A stretch of DNA of 64,000 nucleotides, taken from Mucilaginibacter dorajii (lineage in GTDB: Bacteria > Bacteroidota > Bacteroidia > Sphingobacteriales > Sphingobacteriaceae). The translations under genes and the position numbers were made by a program. The DNA lies in NCBI RefSeq assembly GCF_024808255.1, contig NZ_JANTYS010000017.1, positions 1 to 64,000 of the forward strand. Reading direction: 5' to 3'. Below are positions 34,013 to 43,155 of the stretch, one piece after another. The notes beneath the pieces are model-generated. The model was not told the DNA's origin. It saw nothing but the letters and a program-made list of their open reading frames with translations, and did no database searches. Position 1 is the first letter of the stretch; every line of letters starts with the position of its first letter.

Positions 34013-37000
34013 TTAAAATTTAACGTTAACACCTAAGTTGATAATTCGTTGCTGCGGATAAAACTGGCCGCTACTGTAACTACCATTCGGGTAGCTTTGA
34101 CCGCTGCCGTTGGTTCCTTCCGGATCATAATCCTTAACCTTGGTAATGGTGAACAGGTTGAAAGCACTTGCATAAACCCTTAAGCCACTAATTTTAAGTT
34201 TTGACAGGAACTGGGTATTGAAATTATAGCCTAACTGAACGTTTTTTAACCTGATGAAAGATGCATCGTTAAGCCAGAAAGTGTTATTATACTGGCCCCC
34301 GCTGATGGCGTTTGATGCACGGTCTGTTACCCTTGGATAGCTCCCGTTAGGGTTTGCTGCACTAAACCTGTTATCGGCCCAGCTGCTGTAAAAGTTACCA
34401 ATGCTGCCGGCTTCTGGCAATACGTACTGGCTAACCTCGGCCTGCCCGGCAAACAATACCGATAAGTCGAAACCTTTATAGGCTGCGTTCAACGCAATAC
34501 CATAGGTAATTTGTGGGATGTTGCCGTATTTGCTGCGCGTTTGGTCATCGGCGGTTATTTTGCCGTCGCCATTGTAGTCCTGGTATTTCAGGTCGCCAAT
34601 TTTAGCGCCCGATACGTGTGGATAGCTGTCAAGATCGGCCTGGGTGCGGAAGATGCCGATGCTGTTGTATAACAAATAAGTATTTAACGGCCGACCGGTT
34701 TGACGCTGGTAACCTAAAGTACCGGCGGCTTCGTCAATAAAGATGATCTTGCTTTTCGCGTAAGTAAAATTGCCGCTTACACCCCAGCTAAAGCCAGATG
34801 ATGAATGATTGTAGGCTAAAGTACCCTCAAAACCCGCGCTGTTAACTTTACCAATATTTTCAGATGGCACAAGCGGATCAGAACCGTAAGGGTTTACGAT
34901 ACCTGATGAGCCTGGAAGCGATGCATTCCTGGTAGTCAAAATGCTTGATCTTTTTTGCTGAAAGTAAATAGCCTCTATGCTAAAGTCATGCAGAAAAGTT
35001 GCGTTAACACCAATATCCAATTTTTTGGCAGTTTCCCAGGTAATATTAGGGTTTGCCAATTTCACAAGGTTAACGTTTGGCTGAATGGTATTTGAACCAC
35101 TACCCGGAACGCTGGCCACAAAACCGTTGTTTACCAATACGTAGTTATCAAAATACTGGAAACCGTTTACGTTATCATTACCCAATGAGCCGTATGATGC
35201 CCTTAGCTTCAAATCGTCAACAAAGCTAACGCTGCTTTTAAACCAATTTTCTTTTGACACCCTCCATCCCACAGATGCCGATGGGAAATAGCCCCATTGT
35301 TTACCCTGTGGAAATATCGAACTGGCGTCTGCACGGAACTGGCCTTCAAAAAGGTACTTTTCATCGTAAGCATAAGCTAAACGGCTGATCACGCTTCGGC
35401 GGTTATAGTTTGAGCTGTAACCCGAGTTGAGGTAATCTGTTGCGGCACTGCCACCTTGCGATAACTCTGGCAATTGTGATGACAGGTAGTTATAACGTGT
35501 CGCGTCAAAATACTCCAGGTGGTTTTTGCTTTGTTCATAACCTACAAACGCGTTGATATCATGCGCGCCAAACTTGCGGGCAAAATTCAATTTGATGTTT
35601 GAGGTAAGTAGCGCCTGATTATTTTGCGATTCAAACAACGTAGCGGCGTTATTGTTACCACCAACCACAACTTTGTTATAAGTTTGTGAACCGGAATCGT
35701 AGTTATATAGAATGTAAGGCTTGCTGAAGTTTTTATCAAAAGCGTATGATTTATCCACAGAGAAGAAACCATCTAACGATAAGCCTTCAATGCCAGGTAA
35801 AGCATAGCTACCTTTTAAAATACCATTAAAAACCTGGGTTGGGTTATTATTGATACCACCAATATCGGTTACCTGTACGGCAGGATTGTTGTTTTCAATA
35901 CCTGTGGTTGGCAATCCGTTTGGATAGTATGCGCCAACTATAGGTTTTGCGCGGTAAACAGAGCGGAAAAGATCGCCTGCGCCAACTTCAGGATATTGCC
36001 TGTCTTCTTCACGGCCGGAAAGCGACAAGCCAACTTTTAAACGCTTGGTAACGTTGGCGTCAATATTTGAACGGAAGTTGTATTGGTGATATTTGGTAGC
36101 ACCGCTTTTGTAGATCCCATCCTGGTAAATAGTGCCAAGGGATACAAAGTATTTCACATCATCGCTGCCGCCGGCCACTGATAGGCTGTGCTGGTTTTGT
36201 AAAGCTGTACTTTTTAAAGTTTGTTTTTCCCAATTGGTATTTGGATAGTTTAAAGGATCTGAACCATCCCTGAATTTCTGGATCTGTGCTGCCGAGTACG
36301 ACTGATTTGAGCCACCGGTGGGGTTCGAATCGAGACTGATCTCGTTCATGATCTGGGCATAGGTTGCCGCGTCGGCCATTTTAGGCAAACGGGTTGGCGA
36401 GCTGAAGCCCTGGTTAAAGCTGTAGTTAATAGTTGGCTTGCCCGTTTTACCGTGTTTGGTGGTAATGAGGATTACACCGTTGGCCGCCCTGTTACCGTAG
36501 ATAGCAGCAGATGCATCCTTCAATACCGACATGCTTTCGATATCATTAGGATCAAGCCTTTCCAGGCCACCTATCTGGCCGGGTACACCATCAACAACAA
36601 TCAACACATTGTTACTACCTGTTGTAGCCAAACCACGTATGGTAATATTTGAACCATCAGCACCAGGCTCACCACTGCGATTGTTTACAATTACACCCGG
36701 TATACGGCCAGCCAATGCATTTGATACGTTAGGTGCCGGGCTTTTTACCAGTTCGGAACCTTTAACCTGCGATATAGATCCGGTTAAGGTAGCTTTCTTT
36801 TGTGTGCCGTAACCAACCACCACAACTTCGTTCAGCGATTTGGCATCGCCGCCCAACTGTATATTGATGGTGGATTTTCCGTTTACGGCTACTTCCTGCG
36901 ATGTATAGCCTATAAAAGTAAATACCAGGTACGCGTTCTGATCCTTAACGGTAATAGCGTATTTACCGTTAACATCAGATATGGTACCTTGAGTAGTGCC

Positions 37001-37222
37001 TTTTACACTAACGGTTACACCCGGTAAAGGTTCTCCCTTTTCGTCGGTAATAACACCGGTTACCGTTACATCGGCATTTTTGGCGCTTTTTACAGTGAAG
37101 CTGTGGTTAATTGTTTTGGCCATTGCGGGCGAGGCCAACGGAATTGCAGCAACAAGCAGCATACCAAGCGCCATTTTTGCGCTGCCATGCGGTGAAAATT
37201 CTTTCAGTAAATTTTTTCTCAT
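34013..37222 (-). CDS. SusC/RagA-family TonB-dependent transporter (locus 1)
   Basis: The 1069-residue protein has, in order, a signal peptide (to PAMAK), a CarboxypepD_reg-like domain (VTGVITDEKGEPLPGVTVSV), the SusC signature with TonB box region (NEVVVVGYGTQKKATLTGSI), a plug (VLKDASAAIYGNRAANGVILI) and a 22-strand barrel ending QQRIINLGVNVKF. It imports oligosaccharides across the outer membrane using TonB energy, with the SusD lipoprotein encoded 13 bp downstream. It is the first gene of locus 1. No sigma/anti-sigma pair is nearby, so regulation by a hybrid two-component protein is expected. Confidence 0.96.
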   Translation of the reverse strand: MRKNLLKEFSPHGSAKMALGMLLVAAIPLASPAMAKTINHSFTVKSAKNADVTVTGVITDEKGEPLPGVTVSVKGTTQGTISDVNGKYAITVKDQNAYLVFTFIGYTSQEVAVNGKSTINIQLGGDAKSLNEVVVVGYGTQKKATLTGSISQVKGSELVKSPAPNVSNALAGRIPGVIVNNRSGEPGADGSNITIRGLATTGSNNVLIVVDGVPGQIGGLERLDPNDIESMSVLKDASAAIYGNRAANGVILITTKHGKTGKPTINYSFNQGFSSPTRLPKMADAATYAQIMNEISLDSNPTGGSNQSYSAAQIQKFRDGSDPLNYPNTNWEKQTLKSTALQNQHSLSVAGGSDDVKYFVSLGTIYQDGIYKSGATKYHQYNFRSNIDANVTKRLKVGLSLSGREEDRQYPEVGAGDLFRSVYRAKPIVGAYYPNGLPTTGIENNNPAVQVTDIGGINNNPTQVFNGILKGSYALPGIEGLSLDGFFSVDKSYAFDKNFSKPYILYNYDSGSQTYNKVVVGGNNNAATLFESQNNQALLTSNIKLNFARKFGAHDINAFVGYEQSKNHLEYFDATRYNYLSSQLPELSQGGSAATDYLNSGYSSNYNRRSVISRLAYAYDEKYLFEGQFRADASSIFPQGKQWGYFPSASVGWRVSKENWFKSSVSFVDDLKLRASYGSLGNDNVNGFQYFDNYVLVNNGFVASVPGSGSNTIQPNVNLVKLANPNITWETAKKLDIGVNATFLHDFSIEAIYFQQKRSSILTTRNASLPGSSGIVNPYGSDPLVPSENIGKVNSAGFEGTLAYNHSSSGFSWGVSGNFTYAKSKIIFIDEAAGTLGYQRQTGRPLNTYLLYNSIGIFRTQADLDSYPHVSGAKIGDLKYQDYNGDGKITADDQTRSKYGNIPQITYGIALNAAYKGFDLSVLFAGQAEVSQYVLPEAGSIGNFYSSWADNRFSAANPNGSYPRVTDRASNAISGGQYNNTFWLNDASFIRLKNVQLGYNFNTQFLSKLKISGLRVYASAFNLFTITKVKDYDPEGTNGSGQSYPNGSYSSGQFYPQQRIINLGVNVKF

Positions 37223-37816
37223 GTTTTTGAATTTTTCGGTTAATTATTGGTTATATCGGCGCACCACCATTGCTACAGAAATAATCCGCAGATTGGTTAC
37301 AGTAACAATAAATAGAGCGCAGATACTTGGTTTATGAAGGCTAATGTCGAAGAAAACTGATTACCCGAAGGGGGGCTAACCCTCATATAAAAAGGGGTAA
37401 AAAGGTATTTTTATAGCGGAAAGGCAGTAAAAAGGCAGTTTTTTGAGTTTATGCCCGTAATAATTAAAAACTGTTGTTCTGAGTTGTAAAATTTCGCGGG
37501 ACTGTGAAGGTACAATGACAATATAAAGCGATGTCATTGCGAGGAACGAAGCAATCGCGAACTGTGCAAATTCGCCCTGTATAGCAAAAAACCACCTGTC
37601 ATCCTGAGGAACGAAGGATCTATTCTACGCCATGTCTATTTGCCCCGAAAGTTTGTGAATAAATGCTTTGTGCCTGCCATTCACAAGGTGTAGATCCCAA
37701 ACTTACGAAGTTTTTAAAACTTCGTAAGTTTTCGCCCGTTTGTCATTCCCCTTCAAAGGCCCCGGATTTTATTACTCAGCATAACGGGTGGCGAAGATGT
37801 GAAAACCCAATTCCTC
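37223..37816. other. Upstream region of locus 1 with extragenic repeat fragments
   Basis: About 590 bases without a gene. It contains the long leader region of susC, a piece of the genome-repeat family (GTCATTGCGAGGAACGAAGC, about 37533-37552) also present near 11551 and 18061, a related fragment near 37600 (CCTGAGGAACGAAGGATC), and a hairpin (37699-37731). I saw no promoter box of the CAAAnnTA kind for the minus strand in front of susC. Confidence 0.5.
37699..37731 (-). terminator. Hairpin downstream of the haloperoxidase gene
   Basis: AAACTTACGAAGTTTT (37699-37714) and AAAACTTCGTAAGTTT (37716-37731) are exactly complementary, with the central T/A tracts forming the loop. It lies 86 bp beyond the haloperoxidase stop (minus strand). 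The design (AACTT-CG-AAGTT) resembles the hairpin after the multicopper oxidase gene at 22531. Confidence 0.5.
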
Positions 37817-39142
37817 TTACTTTCCCCGCCCAAACCTGGCAAGCACCCAGTTGCCAACCTGATCCCCTTGTAATTTACCGTTGGTAATGCCATCTTCAAA
37901 GTGAATCCCTCCCAGCAGGCGCGAAAAGCCGGCTTCTTCGGCCGCGCTTTCAAAGGAGCTGAATTTGCGCGGCGATATACCAAAGGCTACCTCAATATTA
38001 TCGGTATAACTGAAATGATTGCCAAAATACGACGTAAGGATAACTGCGGCTGTTGATGATATTACAGAATGCCCGCTTAAGTATTCAGGAAAAGGTGGCG
38101 TTTGCAGGAAAGACCGCCATTTAGGGTCGAGGTATTGATGGATGGCAGTTTCAGGTCTGATGCGGTTGGTTTTATATTTCTCGTTCCAGCAGCTGATAAA
38201 GCTATCCATTAAGCCAATGGCCACAACAGAATGCACCACCAGCGATTTTTCGAAACTCAAGCCCGCCTGGCTGCAGGCTATGCCGGTGATTCCCATCCAG
38301 TGTGCCCCCGGCGAGATCTTTTTTAGGCCGATAAGCATATGCCCGTTATCCTGCACCGCAAATGGATTGCAATCCCAAAAACCAGCAATCGTTTTCTGGG
38401 CTGCGGTTAAGGAGTCGGCATCATATTGATGGCATTGCTGCATGTATTTATAAAATACAGACCTTTTATCTGTAGAGAAAGCAACCGGCGGGGCAGGCAC
38501 AAACTGGCCACACGATGTTAAAGTAAATGGCCTTACCGTGGCAAAGTAGGGTTCAACAGGCGTCATATAAGCGGGCGGCGTGGGGCTCCAGGAACCGGGT
38601 GTTTGTTTCAGCTCGTAACGCTTATAATTACTGATCTTATTGTAACCATCGCTTTTGGCGTATGCCAGCACTTGTTTGCTTACCTGCTGCGCGTACTTTA
38701 AAGAACTATCAACCTGGCTTTTAGTAAACCCGGCCTTAAGGCATGAATCTATCAGGTTGGTTTCAAAACTTTTAAGCAACGCGCCGGAAGGCTGTACTTT
38801 TGCGGCGGTTTCGACAATTGCCAGTAAAGCACTAAGCCTAATGTTGTACCCCGATTTCACGGTTGCTTTTTTAATATCAGGATATTGATTGATCACGCGG
38901 GATAACTTCTGCAATGACCCGTCGTGCTGCGATAAAACCTCGTACCCCGAAATGCACGCGTATGAAAAAAAGCGCGCTGCCAGTGGAGGGTTGGTAACAT
39001 CATGCACCATTACAAGCGTCATTTGGTCAACAGCTTTGGTAATATCTGCCGATGTGAGTTGGGGAGCCGGGTGGGCCGACCGACAATTGATATTCACACA
39101 TGCCAATGCAAAGCCAATAATTAACAGGGATATCTTTTTCAT
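37817..39142 (-). CDS. Vanadium-dependent haloperoxidase-like (PAP2 superfamily) protein
   Basis: The 441-residue protein has a lipoprotein- or signal-type leader (ALACVNINCRS). The vanadate/phosphate-binding motifs are present in order: KYKTNRIRPE (fits K-x6-RP), PEYLSGHSVISS (the SGH motif) and FSRLLGGIHFEDG (SR-x5-H, with Asp two residues after the H spacer rather than three). It could be a haloperoxidase or a phosphatase, since the fold is shared. Its start overlaps the stop of the VCBS/UnbV gene by 4 bp, so translation is coupled. Such pairs are common next to SusCD in Bacteroidota, but their joint role is not established. Confidence 0.85.
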   Translation of the reverse strand: MKKISLLIIGFALACVNINCRSAHPAPQLTSADITKAVDQMTLVMVHDVTNPPLAARFFSYACISGYEVLSQHDGSLQKLSRVINQYPDIKKATVKSGYNIRLSALLAIVETAAKVQPSGALLKSFETNLIDSCLKAGFTKSQVDSSLKYAQQVSKQVLAYAKSDGYNKISNYKRYELKQTPGSWSPTPPAYMTPVEPYFATVRPFTLTSCGQFVPAPPVAFSTDKRSVFYKYMQQCHQYDADSLTAAQKTIAGFWDCNPFAVQDNGHMLIGLKKISPGAHWMGITGIACSQAGLSFEKSLVVHSVVAIGLMDSFISCWNEKYKTNRIRPETAIHQYLDPKWRSFLQTPPFPEYLSGHSVISSTAAVILTSYFGNHFSYTDNIEVAFGISPRKFSSFESAAEEAGFSRLLGGIHFEDGITNGKLQGDQVGNWVLARFGRGK

Positions 39143-42100
39143 CGGTTCATCAATTGATAGGCCTGCATTTGTTGTTGATTAATGCTGATGAGCAGTTTGT
39201 TGCCTATCGGGGTAACGCTCCGTACATCCCCGGTAATCTTAAACCCGGATGCCTGCTGGCTAACCGCCGAAAAACCTCCGTTCCGCTCACCCTTTAACAG
39301 CAAGCCAAAATTCGCGTCAGATTTCCCAAAACGAAGCCGGGCCTGGCTAATGTTACCGCAAAACAACAGATCGGTAATGCCATCATGATTATAATCCACG
39401 GGGGTAATGGTAAAAACAGGCGAAAACTGAACCTCGGGAGGCAGTTTTACCTCGTGCAACCTGCCCGATTTATCACTTAACAAATAGGTTGTTGATAAAG
39501 TGTTGGCTGTTAAATGACCGGCACCCTGTAATTCGGCAGGTGTAAATACGTCGTTAATTGTGGCATCGGCGTATGATTTATAGTTGGTAAAACGTGGTCG
39601 CATCATACTAATCTGCTCCAGCAATTCATCGCGGGTAACATAAGGGTAGCTTTTGTGATTAATGTAAAAACACAGGATGGGATCAATCGCGCCATTGTTG
39701 TCAAAATCTTTAAAATACATTTCGGCGGGTTCTGTGTCACTTACTTTGCATTGCGTGTTGGTACCCTGGTTGCCTAATATAAAATCGGGGTGGCCATCTT
39801 TATTAAAATCGCCGGTTGTAATGCAGTTCCACCAGCCGGTATATTTTTTAAGCAGGTACCTGCCTGTCTGATCTTCAAATTTTCCGTTCACGTTAATAAA
39901 AATGGTTACCGGCATCCATTCGCCAACCACCACCAGGTCAGGGCGGTTATCGCCATTCATGTCTATCCATGCGGCATCGGTAACCATACCCAGGTTTTTA
40001 AGTTGGGGCAGGTACTTTTGGGTTTCATTTTTAAAATGGCCCTTACCATCGTTAAGCAATAAATAGCTTTGCGGCGCTTCTGGATATCTGCCTGGCACTA
40101 CCCGACCGCCTATAAACAGATCCTGGAACCCGTCGCCATTAATATCGGCGGCTTTTACACAGCTTTTACTGGTGTACAGCGCGGGGATAGCATTAGCTGA
40201 TTTTACAAAATTGCCGTGGCGGTCATTGAAATACAGGTCGTCGGCAAGAGAAGCATCGCCGGGCTGCAGGTCATGATATCCGCCCGATGCACAAAGCAAA
40301 TCGGGATACCCATCGTTATTGGCATCAAAAAACAGCGGGATAACCTCGCTTTTGGCTCTGCTTTTTTCAAATACCTGCTGATCCTTCTTAATAAAACTGC
40401 CATTGGCCTGCTGTATAAAAAGCGCGGATGGCTGCCCGTTACCGCCACCTATAAAAACATCTTCAAGACCATCTTTATTTACATCGGCCTTAACCACATG
40501 CGGCCCCGAAAATGAGATAGGGTTAACTAAAAGCGGCTGCCGTTTAAAATCGTTAATACCATTAACCGGCTGACTAAAATTAACAGGGCTGGGCACCTTT
40601 GTATAAAGAGCATTTACCGGCGGCTGTGGCCTGGTATTTTCCACAGCGTTTACTTCAGATAAAGTAATGACGCGATTAGCCGCTGGCTTTTTAACAACCT
40701 GCACTTTACCCAGGGCCCATTGCACCTTTACAGAATCAACCGATTTGCTTTTTCCCAACCCAAAATGAATCACTGTAGTAACGCAGCTTTGGTAGCCCCT
40801 TGCCGGCATTTGCTCAATAGTTTGCTGCTGGCCACCGGCATATAATGTTACGGTGGCACCTATACCATCGGTATTTTTACCCGCACCTTTTAGTTTAATA
40901 TCCAGGTAATGGTTACGTCCCAAGCTGTTCGCCTTATTTTCAAATATCGATGCAGGCTCGTTCACGTTATTGGTAACCAGGTCAAGATCGCCGTCGTTAT
41001 CCAGGTCGGCATAGGCGCTGCCATTGCTATTTGATGGTTCATCAATTCCCCATTTTGCCGATACATCCTGGAAAGTAAAGCCTCCTTTATTTTTAAACTG
41101 GTAATTTTTCACCTTAGATGCCGGCATTTCTTTAACCAGGTTCAACAGGTCTTCCCGCAAAACGGTACGGTCTTTCAGTTTATCGCCCATGTACTTCAAA
41201 AAGTCCATATTGGTATAGTCCCGCAAAAAGCCGTTAGATACAAAAAGGTCTTTCCAGCCATCGTTATCATAATCGGCAAATAGCGGCGCCCAGCTCCAAT
41301 CTGTATTAGAAATGCCCGATAGCTGGCCGATTTCGCTGAAAGTTCCATTCCCGTTATTAAGGTGCAGCATATTGCGCATATACTGGTAATAAAAGCCGGC
41401 CTTAACATTCATGTTAAAAAACTCGTAGTTATCGGTGCCCATCAATAGTTTTTGGCGATGGTTATCCTCGGGTAGCATATCCAAAGTAAAAATATCCGGT
41501 TTGCCATCATTATTAATATCGCTAATCTCATTCCCCATCGAATAAAACGAAGTATGGCCAACCATCTGTTTTAGCTGATCGGTAAAGGTTCCGTTTTTGT
41601 TGTTGATGTACAGCTTATCGGGGATGCTGTAATCATTATCCAGGTAAATATCCGGCCAGCCGTCATTATTTACATCGGCAATGCCGGCCGCAAGACCATA
41701 GGATACTGTACCGTTCTCTATCCCGGCCTGTTGGGTAACATCAACAAAATGGTCGTTATCGTTACGCAGCAACCTCGATCCCCGTTCAGGGTCTTTGGTT
41801 TTCACCAGATCCTTCAGGGCAAAAACATCAATATTGTTTAACCGCTCGGGACTATGATTTACCAGCAACAGATCAAGATCGCCGTCATGATCGTAATCAA
41901 AAAAGTAGCCTTGTGTAGTGTATGATGAAAAGTTGAGCCCGTAAGCCTCGGTCATATCTTTAAACTGCGGAATGCCCTGTGCATTATTACCCTGGTTAAT
42001 GAGCAATTGATTTACCCGTTTTTCGGGCCTTAGTTTACCCGAATAACAAAGATACAGGTCTGGCAAACCATCGCCGTTTACATCGGCCACGGTAGCGCTG

Positions 42101-42501
42101 GTTTTCCAGGGACCGGGGCGACCAGCCACGCCAGCCTCATTGGTGATATCTTCAAAATGCATTTTCCCTTTGTTGAGGTACATCTTGTTATCAACCATGT
42201 TGCCGGTAAAATAAACATCCTGCAGGCCATCGTTGTTAAAATCGCCAATGGCTACGCCACCGCCATTGTAAAAATATTCGTACACCAGTACGTTGGTATT
42301 TAAACCTTCGTCAAGCTGATTGATAAAACCTACATGGGTTTGGGCGGTATCTAATTTTTGGAACAAAGCACCGGATTGGCCTGCGCCCTGCGAATCATTC
42401 GTTCCGTTATTACATGCACTCAAAAAAAGAGTACAACATAGCAAGGCAGCGTAATTCAATTTTATTCGCGGCGGTACAGGTACCCGGATGTGCAGCTTCA
42501 T
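39139..42501 (-). CDS. VCBS/FG-GAP repeat lipoprotein with ASPIC/UnbV domain (CRTAC1-like)
   Basis: About 1120 residues with a lipoprotein leader (CTLFLSACNNG). Many calcium-binding VCBS/FG-GAP repeats are visible (GDFNNDGLQDVYFTGN, DVNGDGLPDLYL, DYDHDGDLDLLLVN, DINNDGKPDIFTLD, DLDNDGDLDLVTNN), interrupted by an ASPIC/UnbV-type module (about 530-610: GIGATVTLYAGGQQQTIEQM). These repeats build beta-propellers that bind Ca2+ and act in adhesion or glycan binding at the surface. I start at the ATG at 42501, because the longer frame begins with GTG. It is the first of a two-gene unit with the haloperoxidase-like gene, overlapping it by 4 bp. Confidence 0.9.
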   Translation of the reverse strand: MKLHIRVPVPPRIKLNYAALLCCTLFLSACNNGTNDSQGAGQSGALFQKLDTAQTHVGFINQLDEGLNTNVLVYEYFYNGGGVAIGDFNNDGLQDVYFTGNMVDNKMYLNKGKMHFEDITNEAGVAGRPGPWKTSATVADVNGDGLPDLYLCYSGKLRPEKRVNQLLINQGNNAQGIPQFKDMTEAYGLNFSSYTTQGYFFDYDHDGDLDLLLVNHSPERLNNIDVFALKDLVKTKDPERGSRLLRNDNDHFVDVTQQAGIENGTVSYGLAAGIADVNNDGWPDIYLDNDYSIPDKLYINNKNGTFTDQLKQMVGHTSFYSMGNEISDINNDGKPDIFTLDMLPEDNHRQKLLMGTDNYEFFNMNVKAGFYYQYMRNMLHLNNGNGTFSEIGQLSGISNTDWSWAPLFADYDNDGWKDLFVSNGFLRDYTNMDFLKYMGDKLKDRTVLREDLLNLVKEMPASKVKNYQFKNKGGFTFQDVSAKWGIDEPSNSNGSAYADLDNDGDLDLVTNNVNEPASIFENKANSLGRNHYLDIKLKGAGKNTDGIGATVTLYAGGQQQTIEQMPARGYQSCVTTVIHFGLGKSKSVDSVKVQWALGKVQVVKKPAANRVITLSEVNAVENTRPQPPVNALYTKVPSPVNFSQPVNGINDFKRQPLLVNPISFSGPHVVKADVNKDGLEDVFIGGGNGQPSALFIQQANGSFIKKDQQVFEKSRAKSEVIPLFFDANNDGYPDLLCASGGYHDLQPGDASLADDLYFNDRHGNFVKSANAIPALYTSKSCVKAADINGDGFQDLFIGGRVVPGRYPEAPQSYLLLNDGKGHFKNETQKYLPQLKNLGMVTDAAWIDMNGDNRPDLVVVGEWMPVTIFINVNGKFEDQTGRYLLKKYTGWWNCITTGDFNKDGHPDFILGNQGTNTQCKVSDTEPAEMYFKDFDNNGAIDPILCFYINHKSYPYVTRDELLEQISMMRPRFTNYKSYADATINDVFTPAELQGAGHLTANTLSTTYLLSDKSGRLHEVKLPPEVQFSPVFTITPVDYNHDGITDLLFCGNISQARLRFGKSDANFGLLLKGERNGGFSAVSQQASGFKITGDVRSVTPIGNKLLISINQQQMQAYQLMNR

Positions 42502-42513
42502 ACAGTAATTCAC

Positions 42514-43155
42514 CGGCCGGTACTACCAGGCGGCATATTGGGTTAATGGTTAAATAATTGGTGATGCAATATAGGCGTACTCAGTTTTTGCCATGAGGGG
42601 CAAATCATTATAAATAGGGGGTTAATATGGTAACCGGATAGGCCGGTGTTAAACCGTGCTTGGTCGTTTTTTTGTTCCTGATGTCATTAAGCTAAGGAAT
42701 TTGAAATGCACCGTTAGGTGCAAAATATCGGTAGAAAATATAATCACAAATAAAAAGCGTGCCGTTAGGTACGCAACATCGTCAGTTTCGTACCTACGGC
42801 ACGGAGCGTCGTTTCTTATTAGTTCTACAAAGCTTTACCCCCTACGGGGGAGAAGACCCTTAACTTAAATTAATAACTTGCATCCTTCCCCCAAGGCTAC
42901 TGTGTGTACACATCTTTCAAAAAAAGAAAAATGTCATTTCGATAGAGCGAAGGAGGGGTATGAGACGGGGACGAAAGAGAAATCTTATGCAAGCGAATAG
43001 CAAACGTAGCCTGTTGTATAAGATTTCTCACCCTTACCCAGCAAAATCCCGCCCTTCAAGGGTTCGAAATGACAACGTTTTTGTTTGATGATACGATTTC
43101 AAAAGATGTGTAGTAGCCCTCAAGGAGGGAATCGCACAGTTCCACCGCTTTAGCG
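42514..43155. repeat. Gene-free region with clustered palindromic repeats
   Basis: It holds two copies of a short unit, GCACCGTTAGGTGCAAAATATCG (42708-) and GTGCCGTTAGGTACGCAACATCG (42760-) in part, followed by the inverted CGTACCTACGGCAC (about 42789-42802). Further on, GAGAAATCTTAT ... ATAAGATTTCTC and ATGTCATTTCGA ... TTCGAAATGACA nest as inverted repeats (about 42930-43075). No gene is supported. It separates the VCBS/UnbV unit from the hybrid regulator. Confidence 0.6.

Noticed and set aside
42656..42868. Plus-strand frame in the repeat-rich gap
   Set aside because: The frame is made of palindromic repeat units and begins at a non-ATG codon.
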